Origin: Ophthalmolycus amberensis
Lineage: Eukaryota > Chordata > Actinopteri > Perciformes > Zoarcidae
NCBI GenBank assembly: GCA_024529925.1
Contig: JAFEUB010000909.1
Span: 1,271,501-1,335,500, forward strand
Direction of reading: 5' to 3'
DNA length: 64,000 bases
Part shown: positions 34,231-48,189 of the stretch, in pieces
Position numbering within the stretch: position 1 is the first letter of the stretch
Layout of the letters: each line of letters starts with the position of its first letter
Translations under genes and position numbers: made by a program
The notes under the pieces: generated by a model
The model's input: only the letters and a program-made list of their open reading frames with translations
The model's database searches: none
Told to the model about the DNA's origin: nothing

Positions 34231-34857
34231 TTCATTTTATTCTATTGTGATTTTAAATTCAATGGTTTTGTATTGCCCTAGGACTCAAACTAGTTAATTT
34301 TGATGAATCTGCTGTCAAACTAGATAAACATGAACTCGTTTAATTCCCTGCAGAGGCGGGCCTGTTCTGTCTTTCCTCAACCTACATCCTTGCAGGCTTT
34401 ATGTCTATTAAAATATGCATATTTCTAGAAATGCTATTTCTGGTGCATGCCAGATTCGATTGATGATTTATTGGACAAAATATAGCCGTATTTAGGCAGT
34501 GCAGTATGCCTATAGCCTACGTGGTCTTTCATCTCCAGATAGACAGTATAGCATGAGCTGCACCCACTACTGTATTTTTTTGCTGTGTTTGGACAACAGA
34601 AATGTCAGAGACATTTAACTCAAGCCTCATGGTCTAAAGTTCTGATTGTATGTATTTCTATAATTTTTAGGTGTATATAAGCCAAATTGGGCCATTAAAT
34701 CCCCCAAAATGAATGCAAAACACAGTGAATCACAGTGATCCACTGTTCTTATTCAGTATGCCTTTATATTTTAGGTAACCTTGTGGCCGGTGTTACTGGA
34801 TTCATCTACAGAGCTGCTGACATGTCACCAGTCAAGACACTGGGAGGGTCCAAATGA
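34101..34857 (+). other. Possible two-exon small ORF (63 codons), unrecognised
   Basis: ATG at 34101 with an in-frame stop upstream; exon 34101-34209 ends at a donor (G|gtagga), and an acceptor (ttatattttag) at 34774 opens an exon 34775-34857 that keeps frame to TGA. The product would be Arg-rich at first, then GNLVAGVTGFIYRAADMSP. An alternative ATG at 34132 is also open across the junction in another frame. No family is recognised and the start context is weak, so a non-coding RNA or chance is as likely. Confidence 0.2.
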
Positions 34858-37019
34858 GAACCAACAGCAGGACAGGTTATGTGTACAGGCTGGATTATAT
34901 TTATAAAAAGAAACACATAGGAGGATAGTTTTTAATGGCACACAATATCAGATGTAGAATGTAGTAGCATTACTCAGCCAGTCAGATAATTTATACTGTA
35001 GCTTATATCTGTTGGCAGTACTCATTTGTCTTAATAAAAAGCAGTAAGGAGAAGCAATAAAAAAAAGAACAAGTACTCCCTTGGGTTTCTTGGGAGGACA
35101 GTTGGGTTGCGTCCCACTTTTCTGCTGCTTTGTGTTGTGTATTCCTCTCCAGTTACACTGACGAAGGAGCAGAGTGGGACTCGCTCTGGACCTCACGAGC
35201 GGCATGGCTCCATCTCCCTCTGCTGTGCTGCCTCGCAGACTGGTAAATGGTCTGACCGTAGATTTACACCACTGTGACTTTCATTCCTCTCATATTCACT
35301 AAAGTCTGCACTGTGACTTGTTATATCTTGATGAATATAAACTGCAGATCCAATTTTTATAGACTCTTATCTTGCTTTTTGCCCACATACAGGATGTGTC
35401 CCTGTGTGTATGTTTGTGTGTGTGTGTGTGTGTGTGTGAGAGTGTTAAGCCCCTGCGCCTGCCGAGAGTGCAGATAAATGGGGACCAGATAGAACATGGA
35501 AGATTAGTTATGTGTTAAATCGCTGCCATATATTTTCAGCTATATACTGCTATCCTTTTCCAGGATTATGGTAAAGAGCGGAGATAAACCAACCTGAAAG
35601 TGGAGACCATGACCATATCAGAATTAACATAATCATCTTTTCATATTCGTTGTTCAACATTATGCAGGATTATCCTGGAAATACATTGGTTGAATGTTTG
35701 TTAGTCAAGGACGAAAATATCTTCAAAAGTATGTCATGTCCAACAGGAACGTGTTCAAGGTGTTAAGAATCAGAACCATCAGAAGATCGCTTTTGTATTT
35801 TTGCCTTTAACAGCTGTCGTGTCATTTTTCAAGCAGTGATCGATGCACGGTGCCATCGCTGATGTCCAGACCCTCAGAAGGAGAGGATCCATGTCCAAGT
35901 GTTTCCCCACTGAGAGACGACTTCTCCTGCTTTTATGTTTCAGTGAAAAGGGCTTTGAAGAGTTGAAAATGCCACTGCTGCTTTGTAGACAGTGTCAATG
36001 TGTTGAGATTTAACAGGAAAACATTTAACGGCTGGTGTTTTGAGTCCGAAATAATTTTCTGCAGCGTTCCTTCCTGTTTCAAATGTGCAAATGTTTCCGG
36101 CTGTCAGTAATATTAATAATGCTTCATCCACGCCCACGATCATGAGTTTTTTGGCTGATCACCGCAGCCATCAAACACCTCTCACGCTTGTTTTCTTCAG
36201 CTGCGTGTGCAGTGACGTCTTCACTCCATTACCTTGGCTTACTCTGTCAAACACGTTGGCTACTTTATCCCGTATGAGACACTTTCAATTCTCCAGGAAC
36301 TGTGTTTTAACATGTGTTAACTTCTCACCAAAGCTAAACTGTTTCAGTGCCAGATCCAGAACTGGAAAGCTTTGTTATTTTAAGCTTGTAACATAAAAAA
36401 AGAAGAAGAAATCTGCTCAAGTGAGTGAGAATGACTAGTTTTCTCACATTTTGACAATGTGTAATTCACACAGTATGTTCTTTGTTTGTCTTAAAACTTC
36501 TTAGTTTGGGTGTTATACCAACTACTTTTATGGTTCTACAGTGTGTATTTTTAATCTAGCGTGTGGGCAGGTGTGTCTCAGCGTGAGTGCATGTGTTGGT
36601 GTGCATGTGCTCTATTTGTGTGTGTGTGTTTGTTCCTGTCTGTGTGCATGTGTCTGTATGATAAAACACTTTTGTAATTGGCCTGAAGCTACTAGCTGCT
36701 TTTCGATGGATTTCTCTTCGCTGCACAGATTTAAAATGCCTGAATCTCTCTTCGTTTAACACATTGAATGTACCAGACAAAGGATTCAAAAATATTTACA
36801 AATGATTCTTAGCATTTGTTAAGACCTCATTGAAGTACCAGTTAGGTGGGGGTTCTTGTGATCTAGATAATCACAAGAATGATGCTGGAAATTAATGGTG
36901 TAGTTTTCTGAATGATGCCTGCTAGCATTAATTAAACTGTCCCGATGCCTACTGCCCCATCATCTGATACTTCAGCAAATTACAGCAAATGCTGATAATT
37001 ATGTGCAAATAGCTTTTTA

Positions 37020-37980
37020 CCCAGGTCTGGATTCTACTAACAGTATTTGACTAATATCTAACAATACTAATGTCTGCTAACAGTCGGATGATTACTAACC
37101 TGTACTCTGATGAATGCTGATGGCTGGCTGTGATCTTTCTAACCCACTGACTAACCCTCTGCTTTATGCCCGCAGTCCGATGCACACACTCCTCTCTCAT
37201 GATCCTGCAATCCTTCTTCTAGAAATCACAGACTAAGAGGAATTATTAAAGCATAAAATCAATGAAAACTGTTAAAGTGAGCAAGTCAGGAAGGGTTTCA
37301 GGACTTGGGAAGGGAAATATTATTAACCACTAGATGGAAAGAGGAGGAGAATCAGCTGCTGATATTAAACTGGGTTGACCACATACTTAAGAATCCTCAC
37401 AAAACCGATTGTGATCTGATCAAAAAATATTATCACGTCACTGTGTCGCACCTCACAGGCTAAATTCACATCTTCAGAGACCGTCTTCTCTACCTGTGTG
37501 GTCAACCCTTGCAGATGAGTGCCTGGCTTGTTGTCACCGCAGGCCAAGCAGATCTCAACTCCACTACTAACTTATTATGGTGTTAATACTAACAGTGGTG
37601 AGGCTCTAAAGACCCACCTGTTGTTCTTACTAACATCTGGGTTCCTTCTGACTAAAACATCCTGATGTCTGTAATCAAATTATTCCGTCTCTTTGTTCTT
37701 CTTTAATTAAATCAAAGCATGCCTTGTGGCACTAGTGATGCTTATTAAATTACAGTACATGGACATTTAGCAGTGGGAACTAAGTCCTATAGCTCTAACT
37801 GTGTCAATGACATGCTCATCAGAAATCCTTATAAGCTACTAACATCTCCTAAAGTTAAATTAACAGGTACTAACCAAAAATACATTTGATTAGCTCTCTG
37901 CAAACTAACAAACTAACCCACTAATAAACTAATAATCTAACAAAAACTAACTAAAATCACTAACTTTGTGCTGAGTGGCA
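37020..37980 (+). repeat. Degenerate repeat rich in (TA)CTAAC
   Basis: ACTAAC/CTAAC recurs many times at irregular spacing, with phrases such as ctactaacatct, ttactaacatctgg and actaacccactaat. It looks like an old decayed minisatellite; family unknown. Confidence 0.5.
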
Positions 37981-40670
37981 GAATTTGTGAAGCACCCTGT
38001 TTTGAGGAGTTGCATCACTTATTGAATGTACAAACAGAATTTAGTTTTTTTAATTGATGTGCCTGTCTGTGTATGTGTGTGAAAGAAAGAGCACACCAGT
38101 GTGTGTGTGTGTGTGTGTGTGTTTATTCTCTCAAACAATGCATTTAACATATCAATGCAGATTATATTTATAGAGCAGTTTTAGCCAAATGCATCCACAG
38201 GTACTGACGACTCTGGTAGTACAACTGAGCACCAGGATATACTCCTGAAAGCTTTCAAACAATACACTTTGTGAAGTAGCATGGATGTAAATACAAATAA
38301 CTTCAATGTGCACAACTAGTTTTGTACTATATTGCTAATTTATCAGTTGTCCTTTTACATGCTTTTGTAATAAACAATTTTCACATTTATATATATAAAA
38401 CATGGTTTTATTGTATCGTCTCTTTTCTCTGCTATTTACAGGACAAATTGCAACTTACAGAGTCTAATACAAAGCATCCCATGCAGGCAAGCATTACAAT
38501 TATCCACAACAACAACAGTAACATTAGAGTCTTGTCCTGGAACATGTTTTCTAAAGCTATATGAGAAGGTTTTTATTTCTATGGAAATGTGAAGTCCCAA
38601 CTCCAGGAGTGCCATTATCCTAAATAACATTTTTACTCTCTTGATTGCTTGAATTACACTGAAGAATGATTGCTGTCACAGAATGTTTATCGCAGGTAGA
38701 GTCCTGCAGAATACATTTATCGTAAAAAAAATCTAAAAATCTGTGCAATTCATCAACAGCATGTGATGTTTTCAGGATGTTTTTTTACTCAAAAGTTGTA
38801 AGAGTTTGGATTTTTTACATTTATTTAAAGCTTATTCATTGTTATAGGTGATGCAATTAGATCACCATGTGTCACATCTGAATAATATGTTAAAATCTCT
38901 TCAATATCAATACTGTCCTGATACATGTTGCCACACATCGATGGAAAGATTTCAAGATTTACTGCATAAAGTGTTACAGCAGGGGGCAGCAACTCATCAG
39001 GTCAGAATATTTGATGTTTTTTGGTGCAGTTATTCCATATATTTGCAACTAATGAACATATTATTTGATTTGAATGTTACACTTTTTACATTTGCTGTTT
39101 TGTGGTTGTTTGCGTTTCAGATTTAAACCCCATATTTGTCTTTTTTTATTTTTTAAGAATTACGTCGGTGTCATTGAACATAAAGCTGAGACACTCTTGG
39201 TTGCCAAGGCCAGCGGTGAAATTAATAACATCAGCATGTGTAATAGTGTCTCTTAAAATATGCACAGTAAAGTGTCTCCACTTTAAAGCAATGAATTAAT
39301 CATAAACACCTTTTCACCCTGAAAAAGAAAACACAACACCGCAGAACAGACACAGTTTTATAGATGTATTCTCTGGAGTGAAGGGATATATTGTTTACTC
39401 TTATATGTGTGTGAGATTTCTTATGATGCGTTGAATGGCACATGTTTTTAATGCAGCTGTCATCACACTACTTTTCCATTGCATGCTGTGGAAGTCCTAG
39501 TTTGTCCTAGTGAGAGGTACAAATCAAAATGTTGCTAATTTACTTTTGCTCAACCCCTTATTGGCTGAGATACGATGGTCAAAGGTCATCCCTCTCTATA
39601 TTTTCAGGGTTACTCACTGCAACAGTGTTCAATGACCTGAGATCCACCAATACTGACAGCCATGACAGCATTTTTATTTATCTATTAATAACACATAATT
39701 CTGATCATCCTGGCTGGTTTCCAGCTAACTGGCATACAGGTTTATGTGTATGTGACACAGACAGAGAGAAAGACCATAGTATATGTTACACACTGAAACA
39801 TTCACACACACTTTAGTGGACCCTCATTCCATCGTCATCCTCCGCCTTTGCTTGTGTCAGACAGAGGGGGCTCTGCTCTGCCCCCCATTTGAGCCCGATG
39901 TGATCCAGATGACGGGGGTTCCAAAGGTAGGAGCAGCGGGGCCGGGGTCTCCATGGGTCAGCTGTAATTCACCACAGAGCTCACAGAGCAGAGTCTTCAC
40001 ACACACACAGAAAACCCCTCACAGAACAGTGAGGCTCCACTTAAAGTCTTGAATATCACACAAACTCCAGTTCAAAGGCAGGTATGTTGGGATGAAAAAC
40101 AGTAATCGGCTAAATGATGTTCTCTAGTCGATGGTTAGTTGAGCCATTCTTTGAAAACACACTAATGCTCCAGTTTACTTGGACTTGGATGCCACAGAGG
40201 CATGTGTGGCCAAGAGAGAGAGAGACATAGAGAGACAAAAGAAAAAGAAAGAGAAAAAGAAGGAGAAGAAACAGAAAGCAAGAAATAGTTAACAATTATT
40301 TCATCGATTCAGATTTTGTGGAGATTTTACCGACTGTGTATTTCTGTTTTACTCTCCTAAAAAAAGAACTAGGAATGTCTGTGCACGGTGCATGTGTGTG
40401 TCTGTGTTTATGTGTGTGAACCAGAGGCAGCTCTCTGTAACCAGAGCCTCCATCACAGGGAGGATGTCTGCTGAAATAACAGCTCGCTGCCTCCGACGGA
40501 ATTTGTCTGTAAGCTGTAAAAGATGGCGAGGGAGAAGAAGAAAAAGTGAGCTTGGGAAGTATTTCTCTCTGTGGCGCTGTAATCAGCAGCACTCGGCCCT
40601 GAAAATAGTAAAACCGCTCAAAGACAGTTCAAGGGCTGAATAGAGATTGTTCTCCCTGCAGGTAGGTGTG

Positions 40671-40701
<31 letters not shown>

Positions 40702-41736
40702 CTCTGCTTGTAGTTTGAATGAAGACGTGTGGATCTGGAATCTAAGGTTGAGGCTATTTCTATTTTTAGGATCTTTGTCTGATTTAAGCCTGCTCCACAT
40801 TCATTGATGTTGATTGTACAAGCTTAAACAGTCCACACTTTCCATATATGTTTGCAGATGCCACAAACCACAGTGTATTATAGTGGTAGTCTAAATGTAG
40901 TCGGGACAAAGAGCACCAGACAAATCATACACCTCCTTGAAAAACGTGAACAGCAAGCTCCATTACAAACTCCACTGAAACAACTGTATATAGATCTGTC
41001 TCATTGTTGCATTTTACAAAACCTGCAAGTTGTAAGTCACCAGCAGGACATGTGAAGAAACTTGCAGCATAATAATGCAAACACTTTCAGTTCATTAGCA
41101 TTATTTAACCAGACTTTGTTAGAGATATCTTTCATCAAAAAATACAAATTTACAGGCAAGAAAAATGTAATCTGTAGTTTTCTTATTTTTGAGAGCTGCA
41201 CATTTATTCTTGTATCATAAAGTTCCCCCTTGTAATCTGCTACGTAGCAGATATAGACAGACCTCAGAGCTCATGGCCGGCGCTCATATTATTTTGGGCC
41301 CCAATACAAGTATTAGAGAGCAGGAATGGAAATGGGGAGCAGCAGAGTTTGGGTCAGGGGCTGCAGGTCTTTAAATGTACAATAGAGGCTTTAACGTGAG
41401 GGCAGGGGGAGTTCACGAAAAATGGTTTGCAGACTTTTAAAACGTTCAAAGAAGAGGAAACTCCAGCTAATCTCTGCAAACAGGGCAATCTCTGTTTTAA
41501 CCAGCCTGCAGGTTCTTCAAATCATCAAAACATCCAAGAACTCAATGTCTGTAGAACCACAGAACATAATGTGGTTCAAGTATTTTATGGAAATCTGAGA
41601 GCACAATTTCTTTCTCTGCTTTATGCTGCTGCAAAATTAATTGCATTGAGTTTTCTGTCCCCAAAACACTTTCTTCTTTGCGGATTATTTCTTCATGCCC
41701 TCCTCTCATCTGCTTCTAAACTTTGAAATCATCTTT

Positions 41737-41796
41737 CATTAAACTATTTGACACATGATCTGTTCCCATTAAACTTTCTGACACATGATCTACCTG
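41737..41796 (+). repeat. 30-nt tandem duplication
   Basis: Two adjacent copies (41737-41766, 41767-41796) share cattaaact and gacacatgatct with a few differences. Confidence 0.8.
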
Positions 41797-41899
41797 GTCA
41801 CACCATCCTCAATTCTTCCGTGTCTTTCTTCCACACGCTAAGTCCTGTTAATACTGTGAAAATGGTGATATTAAGTCAGAGACCTGGTGCGTCCTAAAC

Positions 41900-42480
41900 G
41901 CCTTTCTTTTCCCTGCCTGCAGCCAACATTCAGAGACTAGATAAGCGGACAGTCGGAGAGGGCCAATCTGTCCTACTGGCTGGTGAATGATGGACAGTAA
42001 TTAAAAGTTAGCTAATAACCTCTTCACACCTGACATTTCAACAGGGAGGTCCTGGACACCATTATCTACATATAGATTAAACAGCGTAATTGGCAGGGAG
42101 ATAGGGTTAGGAGGATCGCGAAAGGAGAAAGAGAAAAAAAGCCCAGGCCATCGCCAAAACCATTAAGCAGAATATCTGAGTGACACTCTGATTTTGCTCC
42201 TCTTGCTAATGCGACAGGAATTGAGCTGAACTAAAACGCTAAATGAATGAATCCTATCTCGATGTGGTTATTACCGGGGCAAACATCGGCCACGGAAAAT
42301 AGCTTTAATTTCATAATAATTGCTAGATGGACGTGACTCGTTAGAGACACAATATGAGAGTGGAAAGAGGGGGAGAGAAAGGGGGAGGAAGGGAGGACGA
42401 GAGTGACGCTTCAGAGGATGAATGCTGTTCGTTGCACCACTTGTGCTCCAACACACTGCAATTTGCACAAACTCATTGAT
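41900..42480. promoter_or_regulatory. Candidate conserved non-coding element
   Basis: Complex, repeat-free non-coding block with many homeodomain-type cores (TAATTA 41998-42003, TAATTG 42087-42092, ATAATTG near 42315). Composition resembles developmental enhancers; this is inference. Confidence 0.35.
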
Positions 42481-42794
42481 GAGTGATACTGTGGACTGAT
42501 GAGATGGAAATGGAGAGAATTAGTTGCACTGTCATTAGCATTGTGGAAATGTGAAACGACTTCATTTAGTAACTAAAACATTCCTGAATGAGTTCCGACA
42601 CAGGTTAACACTTTTATAGTTCCCACAGGTTTGTGTTTAACACTAATAGGCTATTATGCATGCGCCACATCATAGCATTCAAAATTCCTGATGGCTTTAC
42701 TAATGAATGTGATATTTAGGTGAAGAACTACTCACTTTCCCAGGACTATGGGAGCTGCTGTGAATAGACATTTATTTAATACTTTTCCATGTTC

Positions 42795-43270
42795 AACGAA
42801 TAGTTTGACATTTTGGGAAATACGCTTATTCGCTTTCTTGCTAAGAGTTAGATGAGAAGATTGATATTAGTTAACTTACCACAAAGACTGAAAGCAGGGG
42901 GCAACAACTGGCCTGGCTCCGTCCAATGGTAACACAATCCAATCAGGAGTTCACAAGTGCTAATTAACATATGTTAACCTATATAATGTTATATTTATTC
43001 TGTTTAGTCCACACAAAAACCAGGAGTCTTGTTGTCATTGGAGGTTGCTGGCGGTGACTCCACGAAGTCACTGCTCCTGACCAAGATAGTAGTCCTGCAC
43101 ATTAAACCTTCACATAAAACCGCAATGTGTCTTTTACACTTTCATTTTTGATTTGACCAAAGAGATACAGCGTGTTAATTAGTGACCTGAATTAGCTGTT
43201 TCCCCCTGGTGCCAGTTTTATGCTAAGCTAAGCTAACCATCTCTTGGTAGTAGCTACAACTTTAACAAGC
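42795..43270 (+). mobile_element. Teleost interspersed repeat (non-autonomous), longest copy
   Basis: Contains the phrases of a very common fish repeat: gacattttgggaaatacgct, tattcgctttcttgct, gagttagatgagaag, ggcctggctccgtcc, gctaattaacatatgtta, and ttatgctaagctaagctaac. Partial copies at 27338 and 28313 in this window confirm it is repetitive. No protein coding; class (SINE or MITE) not settled. Confidence 0.7.
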
Positions 43271-45191
43271 AGAGGAGAGGGGTATCCATGCTCTCGTCTC
43301 ACACCCAGGTCTCACACCCAGGTCGGTGTGTTTCGTACACGTTCCTTTTTTGATAGTAGCCAGTGTTGTTTAAATCTTGCAATTTTTTTTCCAGATACAT
43401 TAATAACTTGTGTAACACAATCAGAGCCTTTGTGTTGAAATCTTTGATGAAACAAAACTGAATTAGCCGAATAGATCTTTCACAATAAGTTTGGAAAGTT
43501 TGGCAGATGGAAAGCAGGAGACAGCCATTTCTCAAAAGCAGAGGACGTGACTCTGTCCACAGTCTCAAAGTCGTGATGTGCTGTTGCAACTCTCCTCACC
43601 TGTGTTAAATCAGTAGAAAGTGATGGAAAAGAGTCTTATTTGCTTATTCCAAAATAAATCGAGTTAATAATGTCAAAAACATGCAGATATTTGCGGCCCC
43701 TAAAGCTATCAAACAGGTAACGGTTACCTCAAAACCTGCCAGGTGACTGTTCTGCGTTTTTCTGACTCTTATCTTTTTATTATTATCCACTGAACACAAA
43801 CCCTCTCTTCAGCTATAGGAGGGTCAATTAGTGAAGTTGGACAGCTTTGGATATTTGGCTTACCGGTATTATTTTCAATGTCTAAAAAAGGGCAATTAGT
43901 CTACTGCTTGACACAATTGCTTTTACCCAATAGTTGTTCTTATCATTTTTTTTCTGCACGAGCCATTCATCGAGGGATTGATAATGCCTTTCATTGGCAA
44001 ATAAAATAACAAAAATGGCATATTGCAAATTAACATATAAACTCTATCACAGAGGTTTCACGTTTTTTTCTTCACACTGTGTTATTGGTATATGTCCTTT
44101 TACATCAATAAATCTGAAGACTGATTGCAAAAAATGAAGCCTATACTGTACAACGAGCATGCATAGAATACATTTGGCTCTCTAATTATACGTATTAACA
44201 CATTGCTGTGAATAATCTCACGTTTCTCAGCCAAAAACAATTCACTCCTTCCAACAACACATGATAGGTCAAAGTGTTTTGTATATTCCTCCATTTAATT
44301 AAATTATTTAAACTCTTAAATGACTATAAAGTTTCAAAATTGACTAGAGATTTATTATTATTCCTTGCTTTTTAATTTGAAATCTTTAAAAGTGACAGAG
44401 ATGTTTTCTTATTGGAGGTAACGAGTTTAATTGATACTTGCTGTGAATAATCTGTTCATTGCATGTTGATAAGGCAAAAAAGATACAAATATTTTCAAAA
44501 ATGCACAGACAATACTGACATTTAAAACGTGTCTGATATTTTTGGATTAAACATCCAGAAGGAATAACCTGGTTATGGTGGAGTTGAGCTCTGTACCACT
44601 AGATGTCCCTCTTGCTTTAGTCTGGAGGCTGCTGTGTTGTAACTGGAGTGTGTATCCGAGCCATCTGTCCATGACTTGTCTATCCAGACCCCGGGTTCAT
44701 CCATCATGTCCTAGCTAGTCTCTCTAAAACCAAACAAGAAAACATTTCTTTATTCCTCCGCTTCATCTCTCCTCTCGGCTCTTTCCTTCGTTCCTCCAAC
44801 ATTCTCCACATTCTCTCTCCGTCTGTCTCTTTCCGTCCCCATGTCTTCGATAAAAGGATCCCTTTGCTGTTTATGCAAGGGGATTGGTGTTGTTAACAGG
44901 TGTAGGGTAATGGGATCCCTACTGGCAGCCAGGCACGGAGAGGGTCACACACCCTCCTCTTCCCCACACTCACACTCGCACCAGCGATACTCCTCTGATG
45001 GATTGCACCTACCATTCATCTAAATTATGTCACTGGCAATGAGCTATCAGTTCAATCTGGTCCAAAAGAACCACAGGGTTTGTTTCTGTTGACACTTCCT
45101 CAGCATTCACTTCTCCTCCTGATTACTGTCAGGGCCTGTAGTGACGCAGCTCTGCGAAGCTCGTTGCTGGGCCCCCACTCTGCCGCACATT

Positions 45192-45225
<34 letters not shown>

Positions 45226-47972
45226 AGTGGGGCCCTATTTTCACAGCCACTTTACAGCTGTTGAGAGGCTGTTATCAGGACGAGGATGAGGACTTTGAAT
45301 TTGCATTCAGCATCTGCAGATTGCTGTAACATGAACCCTGACATTGCTGTACATTTACTACTCATTAGGTGAAACTTTACTCAAGGTGCAAATTACCCAC
45401 CTTTCGTAAAACCGCTTTTTACGATAAAGGTCAGCATACAAGTAGGTTCTCAACTAGACTTCCAAAGTTAATCATCGCAGAGAAATCAGTCCTGTCTGAC
45501 ATGGAAATACAACCAGGCTATGTGACAGTGTAAATAGAAAGGTGTTCCTCTACTCCTGCCATCTTAATCTAGTCCAGCCATTTTGGATCCTGTGTTTCTC
45601 TTTTCTCCCAGCCTTCCCTCAGCGTCCCCTCCTCCTCCATGTGTTTAATTCCTTTTTCTCCTGGCGTCCCTTAGAAATACTCCCAGCTGCATAACAGATG
45701 TCGAATATCTTTCTCTCTTTCTTTTTGTATCATCCTTTCCTTTAATCTATATGACTCCCTGATGGCCATGACGATGACTGAATTCATAATTCTGACCACA
45801 CAGCCACACATGAGATACCCGGGAAACCATGATTGTCATAGAGGCTGCAACATAATTTACATTTATTACAGTATACTTTCTTTCTCTTCATTTTGTCCAT
45901 TTTTTTATTTCACTCGATCTGTCTCTCAAATTTGCTGTTGGCCTGGAGGAAGTCCACCCTCCTCCAGTCAATGCTTTTGGCGAGGCGAGTGATGAGGGAC
46001 CGCAGACAAAGTAAAAGGGCCCAGAGTGAAAAGACAAAAAGTTACTCTCTGCTCTTTCCACTCATTGAGTAAAATTATACAAGGGGGTTTGATTCATTGA
46101 AAAAAAAACCTGAAGCTTATTATTTGACCATTATACTCATTCATCATGTGAAGCTTGATAATGCGTGGTAAAGTCTTTCCCGTTTTCCGACGGCTAACAA
46201 ACACCCATGGTTCAGACTTCTTTAACTAGATGGGGGTGGAGAATAGCAAATAATCAGAAATTGAGAAAAGAGAAAATGAGGAGAAGGCACAGACATTTTG
46301 CTGGTATTGTGATTCGCTGGTTAATTGAGCCTATCTAACACGTTGTTAGCTTGTTATTTCAGACAAACAACCCAATAAATGTTCCCCAGATTACATTATT
46401 ACAGTTGTAAAATGTACCCAGGGAATCAGTTCCTCCATATAAAAAACTCGTGATCATGCCTCCCCCATGTTCATTGTTTTTTATTGAGTTCTTCACCCAC
46501 ATGAGCCAAATATAGAACCAAAGCCGCGCTGATAGAAATAACATGCAAGACTTTAGAATCTACACTCTCCAATGTTTTAAAATGCACGTTATACCGATGC
46601 CTGACAGCCAGTTCACATAACTTACAAAAGAAAGCCCTTTCACAACATTTGCGTCATTCCTTTGATGTCTAGACATTATATGGTTCTTTTTTTCTTTCTC
46701 CTTTTTTTTTGGAGAAACTAAAAAACCCTCCATCTGACGGGCTAGTGTGTCATCTCCTAAGAGAGAAGTACTTCACTGAAGTCACTGTGTAGAAAGTACA
46801 AAGCTTCCACATTGGTCCATATTCATGAAGGTGTAGCTATTACTGACATATTTTCTTATGAGAACAAATCACCAGCAGGGTGTGAGGAAGCTGCAGCATA
46901 GACACCAGTCTCTGGAGTTTGTCACACTGAGTCCAGTCTCTGTGTTTGTTGCGCCTGTCGTGTGGGGAAGTTCCCATGGGCGGACAGTTTTTCAGCCCCC
47001 TCCCTTTGGAGAGTCAGTGGTGGATTGAGAGTAGGAGGGCTGAGATTAGGGTGACAGAATGAAAGATGTAAGGTGAAGATCAAGGAGGTTCGGGAACAAG
47101 AGTCAAAGACAACTAAAGAGACAGAATGGGAGAGCATCTGTTGTGACTTGTGTACTCAGCAGTTTCAGATGGCCCTCCTGTCTTACCGGGTTCAATCTGA
47201 AGCTGATGAGCTATTTCTTGGAAGCAAAAGTGAAATCATAGTCTGTGATCTCTCTTTTTTTTAAAGTATATCCAACGTGCAATCCTTACTCTTCCTCACG
47301 CAACTGTAAAAAAATGGTCACAACAGCACAATCAAAAGTATTACATCAGAAAATCTCCAGAATCTCCAGAGAGGAGACTTACACTCCACGAGCATATACT
47401 CTACGATCGCTGTTAGATTACAAAGCCATTGACTATGTATGGAGAAAGAAAAAGCAGCGTTTCCTTTTCATGCCAGCAATTAGCCAGTACCAGTGGTGTC
47501 GTCATGATTTTTTCTCCATTTCCCTTTGAGCGATGAATCCATCGTCATTAACGCAAATGCCTTTACATTTTTAAGTGTTTGCTGACCACTTTCAAACATA
47601 TGACCTCAACAGCGCTATTGATCACTTACAATGATTGTTTTTCTTGCGTTTGTTGGGTACTATTGCTCTCTTTTCCAATATTCCTCCTCCTGTAGGATGA
47701 CATTGAACATGCACTCAGTTGAGCACACCTGGGAGTGAGGGTTATCAACAAGTCAATAACCAAAACACAGCAGAGCAGTGAAGGTGATAGAGGTGTGGTA
47801 TGCATGTAGACTGCTAAATGTGTGACTACCTGGGTGCATTAGTGCGCTTTTCTGGTGAAATCTTCTGTAGTCTGTTATGAGGCCTAGATATTCCTCCTCT
47901 ACCTCATTAGTGCTGATTTACACCACAGCTAGGTGAAAGCAGGCAGGATGGACCTCCCACCTCCCCCACACG

Positions 47973-47974
<2 letters not shown>
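43271..47974. other. Gene-poor region
   Basis: No exons recognised. A short 15-nt tandem duplication (ctcacacccaggt) is near 43298-43325; a (GT)n array is at 45194-45222. The stretch 47260-47530 is partly repeat-like but not identified. Confidence 0.55.
45194..45222. repeat. (TG)n microsatellite
   Basis: About 28 nt of pure TG followed by GAGAG. Confidence 0.95.

Positions 47975-48061
<87 letters not shown>
47975..48061. repeat. (CA)n microsatellite, about 43 units
   Basis: Longest simple repeat in the window, uninterrupted CA, followed by a pyrimidine tract (48062-48125). Open frames on both strands across it are artefacts. Confidence 0.98.
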
Positions 48062-48066
<5 letters not shown>

Positions 48067-48189
48067 TCCCCCCCTCTCTCTCTTCTTCCCCTCTCTTTCC
48101 CTATCTCTCTCCTTCTCATTCTCCTGCCGCTCACAGACAATGGGGCCCTGGAGAATACCGGCTTGTGCTGAATTATTCAAATCAGTGGT

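Larger units (their letters stand above)
34858..41899. other. Gene-poor region, left part
   Basis: No convincing exons. Contains GT microsatellites (35414-35439, 38100-38122, 40675-40701), GT-rich degenerate sequence (36590-36655), a CTAAC-rich stretch (about 37020-37980) and a 30-nt tandem duplication (41737-41796). Confidence 0.6.

Noticed and set aside
35200..35245. Possible first exon MAPSPSAVLPRRL before gtaaat
   Set aside because: Only 13 codons, no recognised partner exon; chance level.
37020..37980. TACTAAC words as true branch points of a multi-exon gene
   Set aside because: They lack following pyrimidine tracts with AG and any exon, so a decayed repeat is simpler.
39860..39930. 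Possible exon (CPPFEPDVIQMTGVPK before a gtagga donor)
   Set aside because: Looks protein-like briefly, but no acceptor-consistent start, partner exon or family match.
42795..43270. tRNA-like or protein-coding content in the repeat
   Set aside because: No clear A and B boxes or transposase fragments seen, so it is listed only as a non-autonomous repeat of unsettled class.
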